Source of the DNA: CAG-791 sp002392385
Lineage (GTDB): Bacteria; Bacillota; Clostridia; Lachnospirales; Lachnospiraceae
NCBI GenBank assembly: GCA_946616295.1
Contig: CAMOIU010000009.1
Coordinates: forward strand, 1 to 60,335
DNA length: 60,335 bases
Direction of reading: 5' to 3'
Shown: piece by piece, positions 44,202-52,145 of the stretch
Layout of the letters: every line of letters starts with the position of its first letter
Position numbering within the stretch: position 1 is the first letter of the stretch
Program-made: the position numbers and the translations under genes
Notes under the pieces: model-generated
Seen by the model: only the letters and a program-made list of their open reading frames with translations
Databases searched by the model: none
Told to the model about the DNA's origin: nothing

Positions 44202-45374
44202 ATGAACTACGCTGAAGAATCCCTGCGCCTGCACGGCGAATGGAAGGGCAAGATCGAGATGATCTCCCGTGTACCTGTCAACAACAAGGACGACCTGTCC
44301 CTGGCCTATACCCCGGGCGTCGCCCAGCCCTGCCTGGAGATTCAGAAGAACCCCGAACGCTCCTATGACCTGACCCGCCGCCACAATATGTGCGCCGTCA
44401 TCACCGACGGCAGCGCGGTCCTCGGCCTGGGCGATATCGGCCCCGAGGCCGGCATGCCGGTCATGGAGGGCAAGTGCGTGCTCTTCAAGGCTTTCGGCGA
44501 CGTGGATGCCTTCCCGCTCTGCGTGAAGACCCAGGACGTGGATGAATTCGTCAACGCCGTCGCCCTGATCTCCGGATCCTTCGGCGGCATCAACCTGGAG
44601 GACATCTCCGCTCCCCGCTGCTTCGAGATCGAGAGAAAACTCAAGGAGCGCACGGATATCCCGATCTTCCACGATGACCAGCACGGCACGGCCGTCATCA
44701 CGCTGGCCGGTCTCACCAACGCCCTCAAGGTGGTCGGCAAGAAGAAGGAAGACGTGAAGATCGTCGTCTCCGGCGCCGGCGCCGCCGCTGTCGCCATCGT
44801 GAAGCTCCTGCTCTCCGCGGGCTATGCCCACATCACCATGTGCGACCGCCGCGGGGCTGTCTACGCGGGCAGAGAGGGCCTCAACTGGATCAAGGAAGAG
44901 ATGGCCCAGGTCACGAACCTTGAGAGAAAGGCCGGCTCCCTGGCCGACATGCTCGTCGGCGCGGACGTCTTCATCGGCGTCTCCGCTCCCGGCACCGTCA
45001 CCACGGACATGGTCCGCACCATGAACAAGGACGCCATCGTGTTCGCCTGCGCCAACCCCACCCCCGAGATCTTCCCCGAGGATGCCAAGGCCGGCGGCGC
45101 TCTCATCGTCTCCACCGGCCGTAGCGACTATCCCAACCAGGTCAATAACGTCCTGGCCTTCCCCGGCATCTTCCGCGGCGCCTTCGACGTCCGCGCCAGC
45201 GACATCAACGAAGAGATGAAGGTGGCCGCCGCCAACGCCATCGCCGGCCTCATCTCCGACGAGGAGCTCAGCGCCGACTACATCCTTCCCGCCGCCTTCG
45301 ATCCCAGGGTGGGCCCGGCCGTCGCCAGGGCCGTGGCACAGGCCGCCGTCGACAGTGGCGTGGCCAGGATCTGA
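44202..45374 (+). CDS. NAD(P)-dependent malic enzyme
   Basis: Oxidative decarboxylation of malate to pyruvate. 390 residues (short bacterial form) from the ATG with AAGGAGG; the 22-codon extension lacks one. Signatures: LAYTPGVAQPC, ITDGSAVLGLGDIGPEAGMPVMEGK, FHDDQHGTAVIT (metal/substrate site), nucleotide loop VSGAGAAAVAIVKLL, and ANPTPEI. Terminator 45406-45446 follows. Cofactor preference is not decided here. Confidence 0.96.
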   Translation: MNYAEESLRLHGEWKGKIEMISRVPVNNKDDLSLAYTPGVAQPCLEIQKNPERSYDLTRRHNMCAVITDGSAVLGLGDIGPEAGMPVMEGKCVLFKAFGDVDAFPLCVKTQDVDEFVNAVALISGSFGGINLEDISAPRCFEIERKLKERTDIPIFHDDQHGTAVITLAGLTNALKVVGKKKEDVKIVVSGAGAAAVAIVKLLLSAGYAHITMCDRRGAVYAGREGLNWIKEEMAQVTNLERKAGSLADMLVGADVFIGVSAPGTVTTDMVRTMNKDAIVFACANPTPEIFPEDAKAGGALIVSTGRSDYPNQVNNVLAFPGIFRGAFDVRASDINEEMKVAAANAIAGLISDEELSADYILPAAFDPRVGPAVARAVAQAAVDSGVARI

Positions 45375-45405
45375 TCACCCATATAATTACACAGGTCTCT
45401 GAACC

Positions 45406-45446
45406 AGACAGGGCTGCCCTCCGCGGGCAGCCCTGTTTTTTCTCTG
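45406..45446 (+). terminator. Terminator of the malic enzyme gene
   Basis: Stem CAGGGCTGCC / GGGCAGCCCTG followed by TTTTTTCTC. Confidence 0.93.
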
Positions 45447-45554
45447 TATTCTTCTCAATATGCGCGGTCTCACCTTTTCTCACATGGTCGCGGACACCGA
45501 GGTCCCCATAAATCTGTAGGACAGGTCATAGTGATCCTGCAGAAGGCTCACAAC

Positions 45555-46637
45555 TCAGGTCCGCCCGGCCCTGCGCAGGCGTCCCAGGTGGCGTTCAAAG
45601 GCACCGCTGTCGATAAAACTTGCCAACACATACTGGTCAAAGACCGGCACGGTGCAGGAGTAGAAGCCGAGTCCCTCCCGGTATCGCCGCAGCAGGGACT
45701 CCGGCAGGATCATGTAGGCGATACGGATCCCCGGGGCGATGCTCTTGGAGAAGGTGTTCATATAGATCACCCGCTCCCCGCCGTCCATGGCGTACAGGGT
45801 CTCTATGGGCTTCTTGAAGAAGGTCAGCTCCGAGTCAAAATCGTCCTCGATCACATAGCCGCCGCGCTCCAGCGCCCAACGGAGGTAGGCGTAGCGCTTG
45901 CCGGCGCTGGCCGTCACGCCCGAGGGATAGGAGTGAAAAGGCGTCACGTGAAGGATCTCCGCCTGTGTCTCGGCCAGGGCCTGGTCCGTGATGCCGTCCC
46001 CGCCCATCTCCAGGTGTTCCACCGTCACGCCGCTGGCCCGGTAGACCTTGGCGATCTTCTCATAGGAGGGGTCCTCGATCCCGAAGACGGTCTCGCGCCC
46101 GAACAGCTGCACGATCATCCCGTACAGGTACTCGGCACCGCTGCCGACGATGATATTGGCCGGCTGTACCCGCATGCCCCGGTACCTTCCCAGATAGGCG
46201 GCGATGGCGTTGCGCAGGACCGCGCAGCCCTCGTGGGGCGGCTTGCGCAGCATGATGTCCGGATGATCCGTCAGGATCCGCCGGATGATCCGGGACAGTC
46301 CGGCCGCCTCCGGCACCGTCCCCGCGCCGATGTCGGCCGGTTCCTCCGGCAGATAGCGGATCTCAGTGTCTCCCTGTCCGGACCTGGCCGGCAGGGCCAG
46401 GGGCCGCACATAATAGCCGCTCCTGGGCCGGGCCTCGATGTAGCCCTCCTCCTCCAGCATGATATAGGCGTGCTCCACCGTGATCACGCTGACCGAGAGA
46501 TGCTCCGCCAGATCCCGCTTGGAGGGCAGCCGCTCCCCGGCTGCCAGCGTGCCGGCCAGAATATCCCGCTTGATCTGCTCATACAGATAGACGGTCTTGC
46601 TGCGGTTCCCGCGCGCCTCCATGTTGTAGGTCAGCAT
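45555..46637 (-). CDS. MocR/GntR-type regulator with aminotransferase domain, C-terminally short
   Basis: 360 residues. N-terminal GntR winged helix (KTVYLYEQIKRDILAGTLAAGERLPSKRDLAEHLSVS), then a fold-type I PLP domain with YPSGVTASAGKRYAYL, EDDFDSEL and the Schiff-base Lys in YMNTFSKSIAPGIRIAYM. Known MocR proteins are ~450-480 residues; this one stops after GAFERHLGRLRRAGRT, about 90-110 residues early. The same frame continues past the TGA for ~24 plausible residues to a second stop, which suggests decay of the 3' end. Divergent from the M42 gene. Could still work as a DNA-binding protein. Confidence 0.8.
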   Translation of the reverse strand: MLTYNMEARGNRSKTVYLYEQIKRDILAGTLAAGERLPSKRDLAEHLSVSVITVEHAYIMLEEEGYIEARPRSGYYVRPLALPARSGQGDTEIRYLPEEPADIGAGTVPEAAGLSRIIRRILTDHPDIMLRKPPHEGCAVLRNAIAAYLGRYRGMRVQPANIIVGSGAEYLYGMIVQLFGRETVFGIEDPSYEKIAKVYRASGVTVEHLEMGGDGITDQALAETQAEILHVTPFHSYPSGVTASAGKRYAYLRWALERGGYVIEDDFDSELTFFKKPIETLYAMDGGERVIYMNTFSKSIAPGIRIAYMILPESLLRRYREGLGFYSCTVPVFDQYVLASFIDSGAFERHLGRLRRAGRT

Positions 46638-46773
46638 TTATCTTCTCCCGTCCGCCGCGCCGCTGTACCCGCGCCGCAAAATCTGCTAAAGTGGTAGAGA
46701 CATCTCTTTTTCCCGTGAAAAGATGTCTCCGCATCCCGTCGTCCTGTCTCAATTCTTCGTAAAGGAGCCCTCT

Positions 46774-47811
46774 ATGTATTCCTTTGATCAGTCTCTGTGT
46801 CTTGACTATCTCCGCCGCCTCATCGAGGTCGACAGCACCACCGGCCAGTATGAGGCCATTCAGTCGCTGCTCTGCAGCCTTCTGGACGAGACCGGCTGTC
46901 CTTATCATATCACGCACAAGGGCGGTGTCATAGCAGATTTAGGCGGGGAGGGCGATCCCCTCGTCGTCACGGCCCACCTGGACGATATCGGCCTCATGGT
47001 CCGCCATGTCAATGCCGACGGCACTCTCAACGTCTGCCCCGTCGGCGGCCTCTACCCCTTCTACTGCGTCACGGAGAACGTCCGCGTCTACACCCGCGGC
47101 GACGCCGTCTATACCGGCACCGTCTGCCGCACCCCCAACTCCATCCACGTGACCGAGGAGGAGCTGCGGACCGTTCTGCCCGATTTCCGCACCAACGTCT
47201 GCGTCGTCCTGGACGAGGACGTCCACACCGCCGCCGATGTCCGGGCCCTCGGCATCGACACCGGCGACATCATCGCTCTCGAGCCCCGCTTCACCCTGGC
47301 CGGCGGCTACATCAAATCCCGCTTCATCGACGACAAAGCTGCCGCCGCCATCCTCCTGACCGCCATGAAGGCCATGAAAGAAGCGCCGGAGCTTCTGCCC
47401 CGGCGCAAGGTCTATTTCTATTTTGCCATGTACGAGGAGATCGGCCACGGCACCTCCTGGCTCCCCGGCGGCGTCAGGGACATGCTCGCCATCGACATCG
47501 CCCCCACCGGCCCCGACCAGAACTCCGACGAGCACAAGGTGACCATCTTTGCCAAGGACTCCCGCTTCCCCTACCACTGGGCCATGACCAACGAACTGCG
47601 CGACACCGCCATCGCCTCCGGCGTGGACTACGTCATGGACATCTTCACCCCCCACTACGGCACCGACTGCGACGTCAGCATCGTCGCCGGCTACGACATC
47701 CGCCACGCCGCCATCGGATTCGGCACTGCCAACAGCCACGGCTACGAGCGCACCCACGTTGATGGACTGCGCAGCACCTATCAGCTGCTGATGGCCTACC
47801 TTGCGCGATGA
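46774..47811 (+). CDS. M42-family metallopeptidase (glutamyl aminopeptidase type)
   Basis: 345 residues from the ATG with AAAGGAG (frame extends 17 codons further without RBS). Dinuclear metal ligands expected of the family are visible in TAHLDDIG, the RFIDDKAAAAILL bridging Asp, the YEEIGHG general-base Glu pair, and THVDG near the C-terminus. Cytosolic peptide degradation. Separated from the MocR-type gene by 136 bp of divergent promoter region. R hairpins begin about 14 nt after its stop. Confidence 0.93.
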   Translation: MYSFDQSLCLDYLRRLIEVDSTTGQYEAIQSLLCSLLDETGCPYHITHKGGVIADLGGEGDPLVVTAHLDDIGLMVRHVNADGTLNVCPVGGLYPFYCVTENVRVYTRGDAVYTGTVCRTPNSIHVTEEELRTVLPDFRTNVCVVLDEDVHTAADVRALGIDTGDIIALEPRFTLAGGYIKSRFIDDKAAAAILLTAMKAMKEAPELLPRRKVYFYFAMYEEIGHGTSWLPGGVRDMLAIDIAPTGPDQNSDEHKVTIFAKDSRFPYHWAMTNELRDTAIASGVDYVMDIFTPHYGTDCDVSIVAGYDIRHAAIGFGTANSHGYERTHVDGLRSTYQLLMAYLAR

Positions 47812-47824
47812 CCTCTTCTCACAC

Positions 47825-47881
47825 CTCACACAGGGGACGGTTCTGTGTGCGGGCTCTCACAGGGGACGGTTCTGTGTGTGA
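47825..47881. repeat. Element R, two copies after the M42 gene
   Basis: Two direct copies carrying AGGGGACGGTTCTGTGTG. Confidence 0.85.
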
Positions 47882-47971
47882 ATGACGCGATGAAACAGCC
47901 AAAAAAACAGATAATATGCGGGCCGCATGGAGGATGGTCCTTTGCGTGGTGTGCCATATGTAAAGGGGCGC

Positions 47972-48209
47972 GCTGCGGACGCGAGAACCACTTAGAACGA
48001 GCAGTTTGATACATTTGATTCGCCCAACGTGTCTGAAGGGCTGAGCGGTGCGGGTTCAGTCCGCGCCGCTCATTGATCACATGTCTGAGGCCACCGTTCA
48101 TAGGAACGGTGGCCGAGTTGTGATCATTGCCCGTCAGACACATTGGGCGGATCTTAATGTATCACTGCGAAGTGATCCGTGGTTCGAGCGCCTGCAGTGT
48201 GTTTTTTTT
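47972..48209 (+). repeat. Element A copy 5 with T-run
   Basis: Arms: CTGCGGACGC.../...GCGCCTGCAG, TGATACATT/AATGTATCA, GATTCGCCCA/TGGGCGGATC, then GAGCGGTGCGG/CCGCGCCGCTC, TTGATCACA, TGTCTGAGG, perfect hairpin GGCCACCGTTC/GAACGGTGGCC, CCGAGT, TGTGATCATTG. Ends with GTGTG and eight T (48202-48209), like an intrinsic terminator. Left flank has GTGTGCCATATGTAAAGG (47950). Confidence 0.9.
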
Positions 48210-48220
48210 ATGATGGCAGG

Positions 48221-48265
48221 CCTCACACAAGGAACCGTCCCCTGTGTGAGCCCCCCTGTGAGCCC
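48221..48265. repeat. Element R copy after the TetR gene
   Basis: R copy plus half-site, ending 6 nt beyond the stop of the leftward TetR-type gene. The gene-free region 47812-48270 is made of A and R repeats. Confidence 0.8.
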
Positions 48266-48270
48266 TCCGC

Positions 48271-48846
48271 TCACCACAGCGTCATATTCTCCTGCACTGT
48301 CACCTGGCGGCGCAGGATCTCCACCAGCTGTCGCGGGCTCTCCCGGCATCCGTTCAGGACCCAGCGGCGCGCCATGCCCGTCAGTCCCTGCAGGAAGAAA
48401 ATGCCATGGTAGATCATCTCCTCCTCCGTCATGGCCGCCCGGGCCCGCAGGCGCTCCCGCCCGGTGTGGGCGGTGATCAGCTCCCAGGCGACGCCGATCA
48501 CGCCGCTCCGATGTGTCTCCGTGAAGAACAGCTCATAGAAAGCCCTGTTCTCCCCTATGAAGGAGAACAGGCTCTCAAAGCACTCCGCGCTGCGGCCGCC
48601 GCTTTCCAGTGTCTCCAGGAAGGACCTGGTCAGCCGCTCCGACATGCGCTTCTCTTCCTTCTCCAGCACGTCAAAAACATCCTGGTAATGGGCATAGAAG
48701 GTAGTGCGGTGGATGCCCGCCGCCTCGCAAATCTCCCGCACCGTCACACGGCCCGCGGGCTTTTTCTGCTCGCGCATGATGGAGAAGACCGCCCCCACGA
48801 TCCGGGCGTCCGTGTCCTGTGTTCTCCGGTTGCCGGCCTTGTTCAT
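48271..48846 (-). CDS. TetR-family transcriptional regulator
   Basis: 191 residues. N-terminal helix-turn-helix VTVREICEAAGIHRTTFYAHY, then a helical ligand-binding domain with a C-terminal region like TetR_C (FLQGLTGMARRWVLNGC). Divergent from the MATE efflux gene with a 14-bp palindrome between them, the usual layout for a local drug-efflux repressor. RBS GGGAGAG. Confidence 0.9.
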   Translation of the reverse strand: MNKAGNRRTQDTDARIVGAVFSIMREQKKPAGRVTVREICEAAGIHRTTFYAHYQDVFDVLEKEEKRMSERLTRSFLETLESGGRSAECFESLFSFIGENRAFYELFFTETHRSGVIGVAWELITAHTGRERLRARAAMTEEEMIYHGIFFLQGLTGMARRWVLNGCRESPRQLVEILRRQVTVQENMTLW

Positions 48847-48934
48847 GCTTCTCTCCCTTTCCCTTCCCTGTCGTATACACGCAGGCCTCTTACTTCACCT
48901 GCACCGTGAAGAAGATGCCTGCGCGATCATTATC

Positions 48935-48948
48935 ACTACATATGTAGT
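48935..48948. promoter_or_regulatory. Palindromic operator candidate between tetR and MATE genes
   Basis: ACTACATATGTAGT, perfect 14-bp palindrome, 12 bp upstream of the -35 of the MATE promoter. Likely site of the adjacent TetR-type protein (inference). Confidence 0.6.
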
Positions 48949-48959
48949 TATATTGTCGG

Positions 48960-48988
48960 TTGTATGCGGTCCTCCTGTCAAGGATAAT
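48960..48988 (+). promoter_or_regulatory. Promoter of the MATE gene
   Basis: TTGTAT (48960-48965), 17-bp spacer, GATAAT (48983-48988). Confidence 0.5.
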
Positions 48989-49050
48989 AAATACAACAGA
49001 TGCAAAGACAGAAAAAAGCGGCCCACAAGCCGCTTGAGAGAGGATTGTAT

Positions 49051-50418
49051 ATGGCCAACGAACGCATGATGCGCGAAGCCTCCCCCTGGAAGCTTCTCCT
49101 GACGATGAGCCTTCCCACAATCGTGGTGATGATCGTCAATGTACTCTACAATATGGCGGATGTCTATTTCATCGGACAGACCGGCAACACGAATGCCGTC
49201 GCGGCGATCTCGCTGGCGGCACCGGTCTTCTCCGCGATCTCCGCCTGCCACACCCTGATCGGTTTCGGCGGATCCACCGCGATCTCCATCGCGCTCGGGG
49301 AGGGCAATAAGGACAAAGTCCGCCGGTACTCGGCCTTCGTCGTCTGGTTCCCCGTCCTGCTGTCCGCCGTCATCATGGTCATTCTTTTTGCCTGCATGCC
49401 GGGGCTCCTGCAGCTTCTGGGCACTGACGCAGACACCTTCCCTCACGCACAGGCCTATCTCCGCATCCTGACCTGCGGCACGCCCTTCATGCTGCTCAGC
49501 GGCGCGCTGGGCAACAGCATCCGCGCGGACGGCGACGCCAAAAGCGCCATGCTCGCCTCCATGGCGGGCACGATCGTCAATATCATCCTTGACCCGCTCT
49601 TCATCCTCCGCTTCGGCTGGGGCTCCGGCGGCGCCGCGCTGGCCACCGTCATCGGCTATGTCATCAGCATGGTCCTGGCCCTGCGGATCGCCCGCCGCAA
49701 AGAAGCCTGGTCCCTGTCCCCGAAGGACTTCACCCTGCGCCCGGAGATCTCCCTGCGCGTGCTGAGCCTGGGCCTGCCCATGGCGGGCGGGACACTGCTG
49801 ATGAGCTTCGCCCATATTTTCTCAAACAGGCTGCTGGTCGCCTACGGCAATCAGGCCGTGGCGGCCCGGTCCGTCGCAGGCAAGATCAGCATGCTGATCC
49901 CCATGATCCTGATGGGCGTCTGCATGGGCATCCAGCCCGCCGTCTCCTACGCCTACGGTCGGCGTGACCTGCGCCGCCTGAAGGAGATCCTGCTGGACAC
50001 CGGCATCTGCGCGACGGCCATCGCGGTCCTCTTCACCGTCCTGACCTTCGTTTTCCGCCGCGCACTGGTCACCGCCTTCCTGCCGGATCCCTCTATCCTG
50101 GATCTCGGCATGCAGATGGTCATCGGCTGCATCATCGCGACGCCCGTCTACGGCATCTACCAGCTCTGCTCCACCTTCCTGCAGGGCACCGGCAGCGTCT
50201 CCTACGCGACCGTCACCTCCCTCCTGCGCCAGGGCCTGGTCTACGTGCCGGTCAACTTCCTCATGAACACCGCCTTCGGCCTGAACGGCCTCATCTACGC
50301 CTCCGCCGTGACCGACATCCTGTCCACTCTCATCGGCGTGGTGCTGTGCGCACTGCAGGCGAGGGCGCTGGCGGCGGAGTCACACAGGGGCTCACACAGG
50401 GGACGGTTCTCTGTGTGA
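49051..50418 (+). CDS. MATE-family multidrug efflux transporter
   Basis: 455 residues from the ATG with GAGAGG 7-8 nt upstream (frame extends 17 codons further without RBS). Twelve membrane segments, two MatE halves starting MSLPTIVVMIVNVLYNMADVYFIG and LGLPMAGGTLLMSFAHIFSN. Exports cationic drugs or metabolites by Na+ or H+ antiport. The last ~13 residues (ESHRGSHRGRFSV) and the stop codon are encoded by an R element, so the repeat replaced the natural 3' end. Likely controlled by the divergent TetR-type gene. Confidence 0.93.
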   Translation: MANERMMREASPWKLLLTMSLPTIVVMIVNVLYNMADVYFIGQTGNTNAVAAISLAAPVFSAISACHTLIGFGGSTAISIALGEGNKDKVRRYSAFVVWFPVLLSAVIMVILFACMPGLLQLLGTDADTFPHAQAYLRILTCGTPFMLLSGALGNSIRADGDAKSAMLASMAGTIVNIILDPLFILRFGWGSGGAALATVIGYVISMVLALRIARRKEAWSLSPKDFTLRPEISLRVLSLGLPMAGGTLLMSFAHIFSNRLLVAYGNQAVAARSVAGKISMLIPMILMGVCMGIQPAVSYAYGRRDLRRLKEILLDTGICATAIAVLFTVLTFVFRRALVTAFLPDPSILDLGMQMVIGCIIATPVYGIYQLCSTFLQGTGSVSYATVTSLLRQGLVYVPVNFLMNTAFGLNGLIYASAVTDILSTLIGVVLCALQARALAAESHRGSHRGRFSV

Positions 50419-50576
50419 GGATGCCATTACGAAAAAATCTCACAGGGGACGGTTCTCTGTGCGAGATGTAAAAAGGACCGCACAGAGGACTGTCCCCCTG
50501 TGCGGCCCGCATATTTACTGGTTTTTTTGCTGTTTCATCGCGTCATTCTCACAGAGAACCGTCCCCTGTGTGAGCC
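50380..50576. repeat. Element R cluster, four copies
   Basis: Copies at about 50380-50420 (inside the MATE 3' end), 50437-50466, 50478-50506 and 50547-50576, in mixed orientation. The last ends directly before the stop codon of the leftward hsp20 gene. Stem changes (TCACACAG/CTGTGTGA versus CGCACAG/CTGTGCG) are compensated. Confidence 0.85.
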
Positions 50577-51020
50577 TTATTCGATCGCGATGATCTTCTT
50601 CTCAGGCAGCTTCTTCGCTTCCTTCTTCGGGACTTCCATCTTCAGGACGCCGTCCTTGAAGGATGCCTTGACGTCCTCCTCGGTCAGGTATTCGCCAACG
50701 TAGAAGCTTCTCTGCATGGAGCCCATGTAGCGCTCCTGGCGGATGAGCTTGCCTTCCTTCTTCTCCTCATTGTTGAGGTTCTTCTCGGCCTTGACGGTCA
50801 GGTAACCGTCGTGGAGCTCCAGGCCGATGTCCTCCTTGGCGAAGCCGGGCAGGTCCACGTCGATCTCGAAGTGGTCCTCGTGCTCTCTCACATCGGTCCG
50901 CATCACTCTGTCGGCGTGGCGGCCGTAGAGCTTGCGCTCGGTCCTGTCAAAGTCTCTGAAATCCGGGAACTGGAACCAGTCATCAAAAAGATTCTCACCA
51001 AACACGCTGGGTACTAACAT
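50577..51020 (-). CDS. Small heat-shock protein Hsp20
   Basis: 147 residues from the ATG at 51020 with AAAGGAGG; the 51-codon extension upstream runs through the leader. Alpha-crystallin domain with VDLPGFAKEDIGLELHDGYLTVKAE and the ending FKDGVLKMEVPKKE, preceded by a short Phe/Trp-rich N-terminus (NLFDDWFQFPDFRDF). ATP-independent holdase. Perfect CIRCE over its promoter puts it under HrcA. The R hairpin immediately after its stop may serve as its terminator. Confidence 0.95.
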   Translation of the reverse strand: MLVPSVFGENLFDDWFQFPDFRDFDRTERKLYGRHADRVMRTDVREHEDHFEIDVDLPGFAKEDIGLELHDGYLTVKAEKNLNNEEKKEGKLIRQERYMGSMQRSFYVGEYLTEEDVKASFKDGVLKMEVPKKEAKKLPEKKIIAIE

Positions 51021-51144
51021 CGTATTGCCTCCTTTGTATCGTATGGTCGGCGGATCCGGAACCTGTTGGAGCATCAGGTCTTCTCTGCGCCTGTAGCTTA
51101 CGCGCTCCGTTGTTCCGCGCCTTTGTTTTATTTGTTCTAAGTGT

Positions 51145-51173
51145 GTTATAACACTCCTTTTAGCACTCGTCAA
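51145..51173 (-). promoter_or_regulatory. Promoter of hsp20
   Basis: Minus strand: TTGACG (51168-51173), 17-bp spacer, TATAAC (51145-51150). The -35 box lies inside the spacer of the CIRCE. Confidence 0.85.
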
Positions 51174-51186
51174 GGGGGAGTGCTAA
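51160..51186. promoter_or_regulatory. CIRCE operator of hsp20
   Basis: Perfect TTAGCACTC-N9-GAGTGCTAA. Straddles the -35 box, so HrcA would block polymerase binding, unlike at hrcA where CIRCE lies after the -10. Confidence 0.96.
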
Positions 51187-51291
51187 CAATTTTTGAAATT
51201 TTTTTTTCAGCACGCAAAAAGACGCCGCCTGCCCTCGCAGACGGTATTTGCCGTCGATCTCCCATATATTCTGCCCCGGCCGCCTCCTTTG

Positions 51292-51300
51292 TGTTACAAT
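51292..51300 (+). promoter_or_regulatory. Extended -10 promoter of the hydrolase gene
   Basis: TGT-TACAAT; transcription would start near 51307, almost at the first ATG (51309), which favours the downstream TTG start. Confidence 0.5.
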
Positions 51301-51332
51301 GATTTGTAATGTCACACCTAAGGAGGAACCAC

Positions 51333-52130
51333 TTGACCGGCACCCATCGCATCCGCAGACTTGTTTCCGGCATCCTCATACTGTTCCTGGTCCTCGCGGC
51401 CGCCGCGGCCATCTATATCTCCGACTATTCCCGCGCGTCCGATACCGTCCGTGCCTATCTGCAGGATACGGCGGAGGTCGCTGTCCGGGAGATCCCGGAA
51501 GGACTCTTTCTGGACGGTCCTGGCACGGAAAACGCCCTGATCTTCTACCCCGGCGGCAAGGTCGAATACACTGCCTACCTCCCCCTGCTGCACAGGCTGG
51601 CGGAAGGCGGGACGGACTGCTTCCTGGTCAAAATGCCCGCCAACCTGGCTTTTCTCGGCATAAACAGGGCGGGCGACATTATGAAGGCCTACGATTATGA
51701 CGGCTGGTATCTGGCCGGGCACTCCCTGGGCGGCGTCGCCGCGGCCTCCTACGCGTCCGGGCACGATCTGAAGGGACTTATCCTACTGGCCTCCTATGCC
51801 ACACAGCCTGTGGATGAACCGGTCCTGCAGATCTACGGCAGCGAGGACGGCATCCTGAATCTCGACGCCCTGGAGCAGAACGCGCACAACCTCCCCGCCG
51901 ACACCTCGGTGGAAGTGCTGGACGGCGCCAATCACGCCGGTTTCGGCGATTACGGCGACCAGAAGGGCGACGGCGAGGCCCGGATCACGCAGGAAGAGCA
52001 GCAGGCGATCACCGCGGACCTGATCGAGGAGATGATCGGGGAGACGTCTGCGGACGATTCCGAGGGCGATCCCTCCGCGGGTCCCGATTCCTCCGCCGGT
52101 CTCCCCGCCGATCCCGATACGGCAGAATAA
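51333..52130 (+). CDS. Membrane-anchored alpha/beta hydrolase
   Basis: 265 residues from a TTG with AAGGAGG 6 nt upstream; an in-frame ATG at 51309 precedes it but lacks an RBS and sits at the probable transcription start. N-terminal membrane helix, then an alpha/beta hydrolase domain with nucleophile elbow GHSLGG, YGSEDGILNLD (Asp) and GANHAGFGDYG (His). Similar to the alpha/beta hydrolase_5-type group of uncharacterised carboxyesterases. The C-terminus is a low-complexity Asp/Ser/Pro tail. 15 nt before the EamA-type gene, probably one transcript. Confidence 0.83.
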   Translation: MTGTHRIRRLVSGILILFLVLAAAAAIYISDYSRASDTVRAYLQDTAEVAVREIPEGLFLDGPGTENALIFYPGGKVEYTAYLPLLHRLAEGGTDCFLVKMPANLAFLGINRAGDIMKAYDYDGWYLAGHSLGGVAAASYASGHDLKGLILLASYATQPVDEPVLQIYGSEDGILNLDALEQNAHNLPADTSVEVLDGANHAGFGDYGDQKGDGEARITQEEQQAITADLIEEMIGETSADDSEGDPSAGPDSSAGLPADPDTAE

Positions 52131-52145
52131 AAAAGGATCTGTTCA

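Noticed and set aside
48160..48196. GTGGTTCGAGC resembling a tRNA T-arm
   Set aside because: No acceptor, D or anticodon arms around it; it is part of the element A right arm.
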